Shown here piece by piece: positions 1 to 12,077 of a stretch of 64,000 nt of DNA (its first letter is position 1; each line of letters begins with the position of its first letter). Both the position numbers and the translations under genes were made by a program. Origin of the DNA: Tetrahymena elliotti 4EA (lineage: Eukaryota > Ciliophora > Oligohymenophorea > Hymenostomatida > Tetrahymenidae); assembly GCA_000231825.2 (NCBI GenBank), contig JH720293.1:3337872-3401871 (forward strand), written 5' to 3'. The notes under the pieces were generated by a model. That model was not told the DNA's origin. It worked only from the letters and a program-made list of their open reading frames with translations, and did no database searches.

Positions 1-2051
1 TAAGTAATAGATCAAATTTAAAAAAGAGTGAAACTCTAACAAATTAGCTCAAAAAACTTGGGGCAAGTAATTAGAACTTAAAAGAATAGTTTGTTAATAA
101 TAATAGCAGTTAATTAACGACAAGTAGAAATGATAATAATAAATATAGTTTTTAAGAAAATCCTTTGAGTAGTAATTTTGGATAGTTAAGTAGTAATTTT
201 ACTAATTAAGCATTTTCAAATTACAATTTTACAAATCTTTAACTTTAAGAATAGTAATAAGAAATTAATGAAAAAAAGTAAGCACTAATTAATGAACAAA
301 ATGTTTTTCGAATTAAGTTAGAAGATAGAGATGAATAACTTAAGAAAGTTCATTAAAAATACTCTAAATTATTTGAGCAGATATTTATCATTCTGGAGAA
401 TTATGAAGCAAACAAACTTGTTTTATAGCACTTGAAAAAAGATTTCGAATCTATTAATTAAGACCTCAGAAAATATTTTACAAACATGGATAATATTTAC
501 ATTAAGTAAGTGAAAAATTTAGAAAGCATAATCCAAAATAAGGATAAAGAATAGTAAATATAGACAAAAGCTATTTAGGATGCTCTTTAAGCTAAATAAA
601 TTCAAGTAGAAGAACTTCAAAAATCATTTGAAAGTTAAAAAATTATTTTTGAACAATAAGATGAAGATGCTAAAAAAAAGAATGCATATATTGAACTACT
701 TTCTAAGCAGATAAATGAAAAAGATAATATGATATTAGACTCATAGGAAAGAATAAAGGAACTTATGTAGTTGGTTAATGGATTATAAAATAAGATGTCT
801 GGTAAATCCATAACAAAAATAAATACTCCTTCAAAAGAAACTCCTCGTGTGATATCTTCTTTAAACCAGTAAGCTAAATAGGATAACTAAAATGATAAAG
901 AAAACTTATCTTCATTTTTAACTGACAAAGCTATTTATTCATATAGAAATTAAAGTAAATTTTAAAACACTGAAAATAATCCTGCAGCTAATTCAGAACC
1001 AAAAATTTAAGCTATTGTAAACAGCACAAAATTGTTAAAAAATGCTTAATTCCCTTTTAAAGAAAATTAAAAATAAAATGATAAAATACTAGAATCATCA
1101 TAAGTAGAAAAGAGTATAGTAAATTCAAATAATTCTAATTTGACTGAAAAAATTTTGCAAACAAATTTGATTCTAAATACTCCTATAAAGAAAGACTAAT
1201 ATGATAAATATTTGAAGACTGATAATCTCACTAATTCGATAAAACTAACAGGTAGAGAGATAGATTAATAAGACATTTATGAATCACTAAGTTATAAAAT
1301 AAATAATAATTTATAAAAGAATTCCTAAGGAGTTATAAGATCAAAATCATATTCAAAACCTTTGAGTAATCTTTAGAATTCACAAACATCAACAAATATT
1401 AACTAAGAGAATTCAACTTTTAGAATTATTAACAGCAGAAATGTAACACCAGATGTAAAAGAAAAAAGTTTATGTACATTTGAAAGTATTCAAAAGCAAA
1501 TTTTACAAAATAACACCTCAATCATTAATTAAGCATCTAATACTTAAATTTCACCAATTAAATCTTAGTTTTCTCCTATGTCAAAAAAAAATGGGTAAAT
1601 TGTAATTAAAATGCCTTAGCCTACTTAAGTAAGCACTCAAAGTAGAGAGGATTTAATTAAAATGGTTAATGATCCTCAACCCCCATCTCTTTAGTAAATA
1701 CTTTAAACAGCATCAGAAATTGAAAATGCATATTCAAGATAATCTTTTGAAACAAACAAATTAAACAAATTTAAATCAAACCAAACTATGGTAGATAATT
1801 AACAATCAAAAGAAAATTATGATACAATAGCTTCTTATCTCTCTAAAGAAAACTAAGGAAAAAAAAGACTAAACACAGTCTAATGTTTTGATAGTGAATA
1901 ATAGATTCCAAAACCATAGAAGTAAGAAAATTTAAACCTTGTGTCAGATTAAGTATCTGAAAAAGTAATTGCAAGCAAGGTAGGTAATATAACTATCCAA
2001 AGCAGAATAATTCGTAGTGTGAGCTAAAAGCCTTTACAAAAATAACTATGA
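1..2051 (+). CDS. Coiled-coil, Ser/Asn/Gln-rich protein, 5' end missing
   Basis: The reading frame (codons from base 3) is open from the window edge to TGA at 2049-2051 when TAA and TAG are read as Gln, giving about 682 residues of the C-terminal part. The gene begins before the window. Roughly residues 75-255 are charged and heptad-like (LEDRDEQLKKVHQKYSKLFE, then repeated ELQKSFESQ and ERIKELMQL patterns), a long coiled coil. The rest is low-complexity Ser/Asn/Gln/Lys sequence with scattered SP and TP sites, for example INTPSKETPR and TQISPIKSQFSPM, which suggests a phosphorylated disordered tail. I see no catalytic motif and do not recognise the family; a cytoskeletal or basal-body scaffold is only a guess. 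The frame is confident and the function unknown. Confidence 0.75.
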
Positions 2052-2856
2052 TTAATTAATTAAAAATTATGTATATATTATTATATATTTAAATTGTATG
2101 AATCGAATCATCGAATTAAATTATTTTTATTGCTTTTACAAATATCTTCTTTCACTCTTTAATTCAATTTAATATAAATTTTTAGAGGTTATTCCAAAAT
2201 ATTCTTCTCACCTTTGAAGTTTTGTCTATATTTAATTTTTATTTTTTTATGATATATATTAGTTCACTTGTTTATTATTGCATAATTATGAATTATTTTA
2301 TTATTTTAAAAAAATTAACAATTTTTAAAATTGTGTACTTGCTAGAATCACAATATAATTTAAAATTGAATAATGTTATTTCTTTTATGATTTTATTAAT
2401 AAAAACTTTATTTGAGATTCCATAATTATTGAAAAATTTGATTTGATTTGTCTTTTATTTTTAAATATGAAAAAATCTAAGGTAATAAATTTGAAATTAT
2501 TTATGTAAATTTATAAAAAATATGAACCAAATGTTTTTTATTTTTTAAGCTGTAAGAAAATATAAACTTAACTTAAACTTAGAGCTGTAATATTTGTAGT
2601 TTATTTCAAATGTTGAGAGTAAGTAAGTAAGTAAGAGTAAAAAGCTAAAATTTATTTGGTAAGTAATTTAAGGTGATTACTTTGTTTTTGATTTTTTAAT
2701 TACACCAAACAAAAATAGTTTTGAGAAAATTGATTTTCTACTTTAGTTTTAATTTGATTTTGATTTGATAACACATATGTGATTTATGGTATTATAATTA
2801 AACAAAATAATGATTATTAAAAAATCAATTACATTAATAAAAATTAGTAGAGACCA
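2052..2856. other. AT-rich intergenic DNA
   Basis: Non-coding spacer between the coiled-coil gene and the first member of the tandem family. It holds a four-copy GTAA microsatellite (2619-2634). An ATG-less open frame at 2222-2425 has hydrophobic AT-driven composition and is not credible as a gene. It presumably contains the promoter of the 2857 gene, but no motif can be named. Confidence 0.6.
2619..2635. repeat. GTAA tetranucleotide microsatellite
   Basis: Four perfect GTAA units plus a G, about 220 bases before the start codon of the next gene. Simple-sequence tract; no function is indicated. Confidence 0.85.
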
Positions 2857-3969
2857 ATGAATATCAAAAGAAAGTTAAGAGAATTGAAAGAAGAATAGGA
2901 AAAGAAATATGCAAAAAAGGAATTATAAATACAGCCAATAATTAAAAAGAGTCTCAATTCAAATTTAGTTTTTATTATGAAAGGTGATGCAATTGTTACT
3001 TTTGACAATTTAGAGTCAGATAGATTTTCAAAATTAAATGTCTTTAAAAAAATTAACTATTGCAATTTCTCAAAATGTAATAGGTAATTAGAAATAGAAA
3101 TGACTAATACAATAGAGGGGTTATCTGATTTTAGACATGTCATAAATATGTTAAAAAATTATCCATCCTAATACATGCATGAATTTGGTTTAATTTTAGA
3201 AAAGCACTAATAATTTGTAAATAAGTAGACTTAAATTGCTGACTGCATGAAGAAAGATAAAAATTTTGAAATATTAAAAGAAACAATAATAAGAAATTCT
3301 TAAACCTTTGAAGAGAAAATGAAATAAAAAGTAAGATAAATGGAGGAAAATGGCGAGTTAAAGTTCTATGCATTCAAAATTATTAAAATCAACACAGAAA
3401 ATTTTATGTATGAAATTAAAAAGTACTACTTAAGTGAGCTTTTTTTAGCTCTGATGGGGCTTAATTTAGAATAGGCTTAATAATTTATTATGAGAAAAGG
3501 TCTTTTTGACACTATAAATGTATAAAAAATGTGTTAGCATGTCAAATTTTTTTTAAATATTGCTTGTCAAAAATTACACCAAACAAAGACAGAAGCAGAA
3601 CTTAGAACATTTGATGGAATTGTTATATAAGCAAAAATAAACTATCGTATTATTTACAATGAGGATTTACTTCCTGGTTAAAGCACTCTTTTAGATAGGA
3701 CTGAGTTTTGTATAATTACAGATTTTGAAGTTAGTGATACTATGGTTAAGCAAGTAATGGAATTAAGAAAAAATTCTACATTTAACTTTGAACTATATGA
3801 AAATGAATAAGATTGGGATTACTCTGAAGAAGTTGAAAAATTCATCTCTACATATTATGATTCCCCCCACAAAAAGATGCCAAAATAAAATTAAGGTGAC
3901 CGTTTTGATGAAGTACCAATTTAACTAAGCTCTTCCTCATTTTCAGGATAAACAGGATTTTTCTTATGA
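2857..3969 (+). CDS. Tandem unknown family, member A (370 aa)
   Basis: One uninterrupted exon in the ciliate code, ATG at 2857 to TGA at 3967-3969. It is the first of three tandem paralogues (with 5142-6437 and 7042-8169). Shared blocks, in order: an N-terminal MKGDAIVTF element (about residue 41) followed by FSKLNVFKKI; a helical middle; GLNLEQAQQFIMRKGLFD (about residue 205); RTFDGIVIQAK; a segment TEFCIITDFEVSD; and near the C-terminus ENEQDWDYSEEVEKFI. A short Ser/Gln tail follows that the others lack. There is no signal peptide or membrane helix, so it is probably soluble. I do not recognise the family; a ligand- or PAS-like sensory fold is conceivable but unsupported. The start is the first in-frame ATG after AT-rich leader and is well placed. 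Confidence 0.8.
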
Positions 3970-5141
3970 GCTACTACTACTTTATAAGATAAAAATAATT
4001 AAAAATAATTTTATTCATTTGTAATTAAAAATCAAAAATATGTTATTTATATGGGTATGCTACTTAAAAAAATAAATAATAGATATATCAATCAATAATT
4101 TGTTCAATTGGTTTCAAATTATATATTAACAAGTAGATCAAAAAATAATTAAGTAATTAAAAGATCGTTCTGCAATTATATTTACTAAAAACTATTAAAT
4201 TTGATAAATTATTCTATTAAGGTTACTATTTTAAGCATCATTTTTATATTTTTTTTAATTTGAAATATTTGAAAAAGTGTTAAATTAAATGTTTTATCTA
4301 TTTCATTGTGTAAATTTTTTTTTTATTTTAAAAACCTAATGATATCTTATATTTCTTATGGTAGATGCCTTATTTTTTCCTTTTTTTTTCTAGAACCGTT
4401 GATTACAACTTACTATTTAATTAAGGTAACTAAAATTGTGAACATTAATAATACACATCTTGAAAATTTTTAAATGTTAAAATTAAATAATCAGAATTAA
4501 ATATTTTATTGTAATTTCTCGATATCCAGTAATTTCAGCTCTGATAAATTACCTTAATTATTTACAGCTTAAATCCATCTTTTCTATATTTTTATTAATT
4601 TTTAAGAAAGTTTTCTGTTTAATTAGCTATAAAAAATCTTTCAAGAAATTTAAAAATTCTATTTTCTCACAATAATAGAAAAATATTTTAGAAATCTATT
4701 TTGAAATGAAAAGGATTTATTTTGCATTTTAGGTCCAGATAACTGACAGACATTTAAGTTATTGTGAACTAAATATCATTAAATAGCTTCTGAGTAATTT
4801 TTTTAAGATTGCTAAAAGCTGAATAAATGAAATAAAATATAGAAAAAATATAATGGAAAAATCTATTTTTTAATAATGTGTGTATGATAAAATAAAATTA
4901 AAAAAGATTTCCTAAGCTTTTAGATTAATTAAATTTTTTGCATTTTTTAGTTAATTTATTTGTGATGATAATTATTTAGTTTTAAGTAATCTGATCATTA
5001 AAAATACAATTACTAGCCATATATTCAGGTTTATATCTTGAATTAATTAATTTTTTTATAAAGAAGTTTATCTGTGATAAAATACGTATTAAAAATTTAC
5101 AAAAGAGTTTTAAGAAAATAAAAAAGTAGCCTTAAGCAGAA
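3970..5141. other. AT-rich intergenic DNA in the tandem array
   Basis: About 1.2 kb of spacer between members A and B. It is rich in homopolymer A and T runs and frequent TGA in all frames. I saw no remnant of a fourth family member by eye. Confidence 0.6.
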
Positions 5142-6437
5142 ATGGAAGAAGAAGTCATATTTCATCAAGATTTTAATGATTATACTAATTTAAACTATAG
5201 TTAGTAAATGCCAAGCGATGAGGATGAAATAAATTTCTAGAATCATGAAATGGTAATTCAATTCAGTTCACCATCAGATTCTTCTTCGAATTCATATTCT
5301 CCAACATAAAATCATATGCAATCTATGTATGAAGACGAAAATACATTAAATAGCTCATCTTCGGAGGAAAGAGAAAAAGATAGTCCATCATAAAATAAAC
5401 GCGAACAAAGTACATTAGTGTTAGTTAACAACAATAGCATGAGTTCAACAGACTATTAGAATTAACATCAGAACAGGCTATAAATTGTTAATATTCCTTT
5501 ATAAAAATATCTTTTTTGTAAAAGAGAGTATTTGTTAAATGGAGATATCTTAATGAATTTTAACCATGAAGAATTTTAGAGAATAGGATCATTTAACAAA
5601 TACAAGAAAATGGATAAGCTTATTATAGACAAAAATTTAGATTAACTAAATATATAAATGACTACTTATTAGAAAGGTGTTGATAACTTCGGAGAACTAA
5701 TTTAATTTTGCGAAAGTCAACCAAATTAAACAATGTACTTGATTGCTTAACAACTTGTTAAGCACTAAGAAAGAATAGACATTTTAAAGAAATTCACAGA
5801 GTAGATATCTAAAATGCCAAATTTTCAGCAATTTGTACAAGCCAGTGAAATAGTTTATTAGAATTTCAAATAAAAATGTTAAGCTAAATTAATTCAAATG
5901 ATTAAAGACTATACGATTAAATTCTACAAGACTAAATTTGTTAAAATTAATTATGAAACAGGAGCCTATGAGATTGAATAAGTTTCTATGAGTTAATTAC
6001 TATTAGCTATTTTAGGATTAAGTTAAGAGTAAGCCTAATAATTCATTATGCGTAAAGGAATGTTTGAATTCGTTTTTTCTCTTGAGGAATTTGGAATAGA
6101 ACTCCATTGCCTTAATTTATACGATGAATACCTTACATAATGTACAAGTAATTGTATGATTAAAACTTTTGATGGGATCGATTTATAAGTCAACTCCAGT
6201 TTTCATATATTTAAAAATATGGACAATACAATAGCACGTAAAGGAGGAATATAATTAACAGAGTTTTTTATTGTAATTGATTACGACATAACTCCAAATA
6301 TGCTTAGACAATTAGTTGAAATACGTAAAAAGGAACCTAACTTTGAATATCTCTCCTAATTAGAAAATGAATCTGATTGGGATTATGCTTCTTAATCAAA
6401 ATAGTTTATTCAATAATTCTATCCAAATAAATTGTGA
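5142..6437 (+). CDS. Tandem unknown family, member B (431 aa)
   Basis: Single exon, ATG 5142 to TGA 6435-6437. The first 110 residues or so form an acidic, Ser-rich disordered extension (SSPSDSSSNSYSP and similar) that is longer than in members A and C. The conserved part then starts with LLNGDILMNF and FNKYKKMDKL (about residues 140-165). It continues with a helical middle, LLLAILGLSQEQAQQFIMRK, IKTFDGIDLQV, LTEFFIVIDYDITPN and ENESDWDYASQSKQFIQQFY at the C-terminus. Order and spacing match members A and C, so this is gene duplication rather than chance similarity. Function is unknown. The extra acidic N-terminus could be an interaction or activation segment, which is speculation. Confidence 0.8.
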
Positions 6438-7041
6438 TTTTTTTTTACTACAAATAATCTTTAATTAATTCAATCATTAATAAATTAATTAATTTAATAT
6501 TTGTTTTGTTATATTCCTTTTCTTATTTATTAATTTGTTTACTCACTTATATTCACACCTTATATTAAAAACTCAGAACAAATTCCACAAATCACAATTT
6601 TCCTTTAATTTAATGATAATCTTCTATTTTTAACATTAAAAAAGTAAACAAATCTATTGATTAATGATATTAGTTCTTTTTAATTATTATTTTTAAGAAT
6701 GCTTTCAAATAACTTCAAAATTAAATTAAAATTATTTTTTCTACAAAAAGAAATGATTTTAATTATCTGTATGTATGTGTTAAATTTATAGGATATTTTA
6801 CTACAAATGTTACTGATTTGTATTTTAAGATTTTATACCACTTGTTCAACTTAAAAATCTAAGTGACTATTGGGATGGGATGAAAGAAAGTTATGTAAGA
6901 TTGGAAATTAATTATTATTCAGCTTGGATAGATAGATTTTCATTGGCATAATTTAATAATTTGATTTAATTGTAATACAAAAATTATTACTAAACAAATT
7001 AATTACTAGCTACAAAAATAGTAATAATAACCTTTAAAATA
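6438..7041. other. AT-rich intergenic DNA
   Basis: Six-hundred-base spacer between members B and C, with many short A/T runs and no open frame of interest. It contains the 3' flank of B and presumably the promoter of C. Confidence 0.6.
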
Positions 7042-8169
7042 ATGTCTAGTAGTGAAATAACTCTTTAATAAAATGAGTAAATAATTGAAGGAGAATAAGA
7101 ACAAAATAAGTAGCCTTAAAAATAGAAATGCTTATAAAAGTAGTAGAAAATAGTAAAAAAATCTAAGAAATGCAGCACTAATCAAGTATTGAAATCTTAA
7201 AGCTATGAAGTTAAATAGGTTTATCACTTTGGTAGCTCTTTTTTAGGTGATGAAGTTGTTTTATTAAAAGGAGATCTGATACTTTCTTTAAATGGAGATG
7301 GTCAATTTCGTAGACTGTCCAATTATAATAAATTTAAAAAAATAACTTGTATTTAATATGATCAAGAAATTGCGTCTATAGAAATGGCATTTGATTCTTT
7401 AAGTTATGGCATTGAGAATTTTGATCATATTATAGATCTTTTATCAAAATAACCATATTAGGAGTAAAGAAACTTTTCAAATGATCTTATTTGCCATAAG
7501 AAAAGAATTTAAGAGCTTTAAAATATCTAGCTAACACTAAGACAATACTAGCATATGGATATGGTAAGAGATCTCATTGAAGAGAGCTTTTAATAATTTG
7601 TAAAGAAAATGCATAAACTCATTAAAACTATGTATAAAGAAGGATAAATAGGCTTTTTTAAGTACAATATATTCAGAGTTGATTATGAAAAAGCAGATTA
7701 TTAGATGACTCATTGTACAGTTAGTGAGCTTTTGCTAGCCATAGTAGGCCTTGATCCTACTTAAGCTTAGCAATTTATTATGAGAAAGGGAATTTTGGAA
7801 GTTCTACAACATACTAATTTATTTGGTATTACAAGCATATTTTTATAGCTTAAGAATAATTCCTATGATCAAAAACCTTAAGATTTGAGAATTAAAACAT
7901 TTGATGGAATTGATGTTTATGCAAAAACTAAGTTTTTAGTCTTTACAAATGATGATCCCCTTGTATAAAATATTTTTAACACAAAAATGCAGCATTTTAT
8001 GATTTTATAAATGTTTGATATTAGTCAAAACCAGATAGATTTTATTCTTTCATATAGAAATGCATTTAAGTAACAATTCGATTTAAGAGTTTTTGATAAT
8101 GAGTAAGATTGGGAATATAATGCTAATGCAGAAAGTTTCATTGAAAAATTTTATACTAATTAAAAGTGA
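7042..8169 (+). CDS. Tandem unknown family, member C (375 aa)
   Basis: Single exon, ATG 7042 to TGA 8167-8169. The N-terminal 60 residues are Gln/Lys-rich. Conserved blocks follow: LLKGDLILSLNGDGQFRRL then NKFKKIT (about residues 80-105), a helical middle, SELLLAIVGLDPTQAQQFIM (about residue 235), RIKTFDGIDVYAK, a hydrophobic strand-like stretch, and DNEQDWEYNANAESFIEKFY at the very end. The QAQQFIMRKG core is identical in all three paralogues, while flanking regions have diverged widely. That points to old duplications under constraint on the core. Soluble; no known domain is recognised with confidence. Confidence 0.8.
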
Positions 8170-8581
8170 ATTTTATTATTAATAATAACTTGTTGTTTTT
8201 TATTCATTCAAAATTCTTTTAAATAATTCGAATTTCAAACAGAATCAATTTAATTAGGATATGTAACTTGGTTATTTATTAAATTTATAATTGAAATGTA
8301 GCAAGCTTGTCTTTTTAAGATAATTTTATTTGTATAAGATGATAAATTTATCCGTTTTGCTTACAATTTAATAATATTTAAAATAAAATATAAATTGTAG
8401 ATAATTACACTTTTTTGTTACTAACTATTATTTTGTAATGCAAATGTAAATAAAATAGAAAGAAGATAATTGTTTTTATTATCTTATGTGATGCTTAAAT
8501 AAATAGAAGTTCACAATAATATAATAAAAAGAGTAAACTAATATTTTGAAAAATATCCAATTGTTTTGAAAATTAATATTT
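8170..8581. other. AT-rich intergenic DNA
   Basis: Spacer of about 400 bases. A/T-rich with no coding sense in any frame; it contains 3' flank of member C and 5' flank of the next gene. Confidence 0.6.
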
Positions 8582-9793
8582 ATGACAGATCAAAACTAAT
8601 CAATTTAAGAGGAGAATAAAGTTGAATAACAACAACAAACAAATCGCGAGGAGAAACAAGAAGAGCAAATTACTTCAAAATAGCTTGGATTGAAGCTTAA
8701 CAAAATATATGCTTTAGGTTGCGGTCTTAGTATATTCTGGTATAGTTTGAAAATATTAGAAAATAGCCATTAGAAGTCTCACCTTAAAAAATAGCTTGTG
8801 TATTCACCATCTATTATTTAGCAATCAAATAAAAGACTGAATGACTACCTAAATAATCTTACCTCATAAGTAAAAGATTTTTTACAGTAAAAAGAAGAGT
8901 AGAATTAATTAGATAATAACGAGCTTTATGGAAAATTTAAAGAAAAGTTATTAATCTTAGATGCATAATTGTAGAAATCTATGAAAACAATAGATGATTC
9001 TATTTAGAAATATTACCAATTAGACACATCATAAGAAAAGGAGCATATTCCTATTACTTTTATTAAAGAAAATGGATAGACTACTGTTAAGATCAATGGC
9101 GTATTATTAATGGGGACAATTGGGTTGCCTGTAATTGATCAAGAATTTTTATTAAGCACTGACAAATCAGAGTATTTGATATATAAAAAGAATTTTAGAG
9201 AAAAGCTCTTTATAAATAACTTGCTTTAAAGCAGATAAAATCCTATTTTTAACATGAAGGAATAGTGGGTTAACTCTTTCCAATTAGATGATACCTAAAA
9301 AGAAATGAAAGTTATGGTGAAAAACTTTTCGAGAAACACAATTATAACAGAAGACTGCTTAGACCATACCTATAACTAGAAAGAACTAATGAAATTAGAA
9401 TAAGAATTAGGAATTCTTTTTGCCTGTTCACTCCTTTTATCACCTTTTCCTTATTATAATGGTATTTAAATAGGGATCCAAGAAAGTGAACTTGGTATAA
9501 AAGCTAGAGGGGTCTTCTGTCTTCTTGGAGACTTAGTATTTGATTCATAATTGTAATCATTTAGAATGGAAAATCCTCAATTTATAGCAAGATCAAAATA
9601 AGCCATAATAGAATATCTCAATAAAAATATTTCGTTTAACTAAAATAAACTTAAAAACGCTCTTTATGGTTTAGCAGTAAGTGCTATCTTATATTATGCT
9701 TTAACTCACCAGAAAAAAGTTGCTTCCATTTACTAAAAGATTAAGCAAAGAGTGAAAAAAGGATTTATGTACCTTTACAATAATATTCTTTGA
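8582..9793 (+). CDS. Two-helix membrane protein (403 aa), MUL1-like topology
   Basis: Single exon, ATG 8582 to TGA 9791-9793. A Gln/Glu-rich N-terminus of about 40 residues leads into a membrane helix near residues 45-65 (YALGCGLSIFWYSLKIL). A soluble domain of about 280 residues follows, then a second helix near residues 360-380 (ALYGLAVSAILYYALTH) and a short basic tail. Before the second helix lies RGVFCLLGDLVFDSQLQSFR with FIARSKQAIIEYL. Together with the two-helix layout this loosely recalls the GIDE/BAM region of the mitochondrial ubiquitin ligase MUL1, but there is no C-terminal RING. I therefore offer that only as a fold hint. Location in an organelle membrane is inferred. Confidence is high in the gene and low in the function. 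Confidence 0.75.
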
Positions 9794-10309
9794 GTTTTAC
9801 TTTTCATTACTTCATTTTAAAATTGTTTGGTTAAATTCATTTATTTTAAAGAAAATCTTAAAATATATTTTATACATTCTTTGTTAATTTATTTTCAAAA
9901 AATTAGAATAATAAATAAAGTATTTATTTTTTAATAGAATTCATAATTAAACTAAAAAACATAAGTTATGAATTATTTTGAAGGAAAAAGTAAAAAGACA
10001 TTTTCTCGTAATGGTTAAATATACAAAAATAATTGAGAACATTTTTTATTGATAAAACAAATAAATAATAAAAGTAAATTTTAATTTAAAGTAAAATGAT
10101 AAATTTCTAATATTTAAATTAGCATATTAAATAAATAAGAGTAAAAAATAATTCCCAAACATTATTTTAATAATTCGAAAATATAAAATAATTTCTTTGA
10201 ACAATTTTAGTGCAATATTTTAATGATTTTGAGGTGAAATTGAATTTGATTGCATACTAAGTATATTAATAAGTTTGAATAAAAATATATAAAAATAATT
10301 TAATAATGC
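9794..10309. other. Intergenic DNA between convergent genes
   Basis: About 500 bases separating the 3' ends of two converging genes. Very A/T rich, with several A-rich stretches on each strand that could serve as polyadenylation regions. No gene is seen. Confidence 0.6.
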
Positions 10310-12077
10310 TCACATAGAACGCTTTAAAGAGCTCTCTTTGGCATGCTTATAAGCTGCTTAATCTGGAGATTAATCCAGGATCCTTTAAATTCTATCTTTA
10401 TTTTGCTTGAGCTCTTCAATTGACATTTTTCCTTTGAATGTTAAGTCGTCTTTTTGTCTAATTTAATCAACAAGTATTTTTTGGTGCTACTTGTTAACAT
10501 CCTAAATATATTTTTTCTTTTTGTCTTCATGGTCTAAAAAGTTTTCTCTATCTTTCTACCAAATTTCTGCTTGTTATTTATTAAGCTTTTCTTCTTCTAT
10601 TTACCTATTATGCTTTTCTTATATTTGCTAGTCAAGGAATTGCTTGATAAATACTTTTTAATCTTTTGTTTTTTATTTTTTTTCAATATCTTCTTGCTCA
10701 ATTTTTTTGTTGGTATATAAGATATGCTAAAGCATCTTATCATCTTCTTGCTTGATCTATTCTTTTATGTCTTTTTGTATGGTATTTTCAAATTTCTTAG
10801 TTAGTTTTTATATTTTTTCAAACCTTTCTTTCTTCTCTCTTTCTCTGAATTGCTCTTATTAATTTAAGGATAATTAAAATTAAAATAATCCTAAAAATAA
10901 CTATTACCTTATTCATCAAGCAGCTTAGCATATTAATTCTACAAGTAAATATCTTCCTACTTTTCTTTAACTAGCTCTTGTTCTTATTTTTATTTATTCA
11001 CTTAGTTTTCAATAAGCATTTAATTTTGTCTTTCTCTCTCCTTTTCTTTTCTCTTTTAACGAGTTATTTCCTCATCTTGTTATTCCTTTATGATTCTACT
11101 AATCATAGCATCATCTAATTCTTTTTCTCTCAGTCTTTCTTCTCTCCTCTTCATTTTAATTTCATATTTCTAATAATTTATTCATAAAAAATTATTTTAT
11201 TTACTAATGATGCTCAACAAATTAAACTACTTACTTGCTTTTCTCTCATAGCTTTTTCATTTTCGAGCCTGTATATTTTTTCTGCTTCTTTCTTCTTTTC
11301 TGCCTCATCTTATAATTTTATTAATTCTTCTTAAAATTTAACATATTCGTAGTGATCTTATTTTTCCTTTTACACTTTGTTTTATTTTTCTTGTAGCTAC
11401 TTATCTAACTCTTCTTTTAGTCTTTGCTTTACTAATTATTACCTCTATTTTAGCATTTCCTATTCCTTTTAAAACATAGTTGCATCAAATTTTACTAACT
11501 GAGCCCATTCATCTTCATCTCTTCCTTCTAAATAAAAGACACTCTTAGGCTTTCTGCTACTAGAGCTTGACATGCTAACTTAATCAAAATCATAATTTTA
11601 TTTTCCTTATGATCTTTATCCAATTATTTTTTATCCTATGTTAGCAAACTACTAGCTGTGGCTCGACCTTGCGTTAGATCTCCTAGACAAATTATCATTA
11701 TTTTAACTTAATTCTGATCTATTCTAGCCACCTTATATTTATGCCTCTGCTGCTGATTATCTTACTGGAGGAAGAGCATTGTTTGCTTATTTTTTAGATT
11801 ATGTGGCGCCAAAGGCAGGATTGCTAGCCAAATTTTCTATTCTTTATTTTAAAATTCTTATTCCAGCTTCATTTACATGCTAGTTATAGAAGTAATAGTT
11901 TACTTCCTTCTGAATTTCATCAGCTAACTTTTAAGATTTTTTACCATACAAATCCATATATTTTTTTAGAACCATATTTTTCAATTATTCTCTCTAAGAA
12001 ACAGCCTCTGTAGTTTTATAAGGTCTGTATTAGCTTGCTGAATAATCAACAACTGTATCAACACCGTATCTAGACAT
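10310..12077 (-). CDS. Coiled-coil protein, TPH-like (549 aa, 3 exons)
   Basis: Minus-strand gene with exons 11235-12077, 10908-11169 and 10310-10854. The introns (65 and 53 nt) have GT...AG ends and keep phase, giving 549 residues. The start ATG (12075-12077) gives MSRYGVDTVVDYSASQYRPY. The first 200 residues are mixed, then Ser/Asn/Gln-rich. From the block DEDEWAQLVKFDATMFQKEQ onward nearly everything is Glu/Lys/Arg/Gln helical coiled coil, to a C-terminal block KILVDQIRQKDDLTFKGKMS. The composition resembles trichohyalin/plectin-homology (TPH) proteins of cilia such as CFAP45, CFAP53 or MNS1. That assignment rests on pattern alone. A ciliary, basal-body or cortical role is plausible and unproven. 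Confidence 0.7.

Noticed and set aside
2222..2425. 67-residue hydrophobic open frame
   Set aside because: Ile/Phe/Tyr/Leu-only composition typical of translated AT-rich spacer; no start context or homology.
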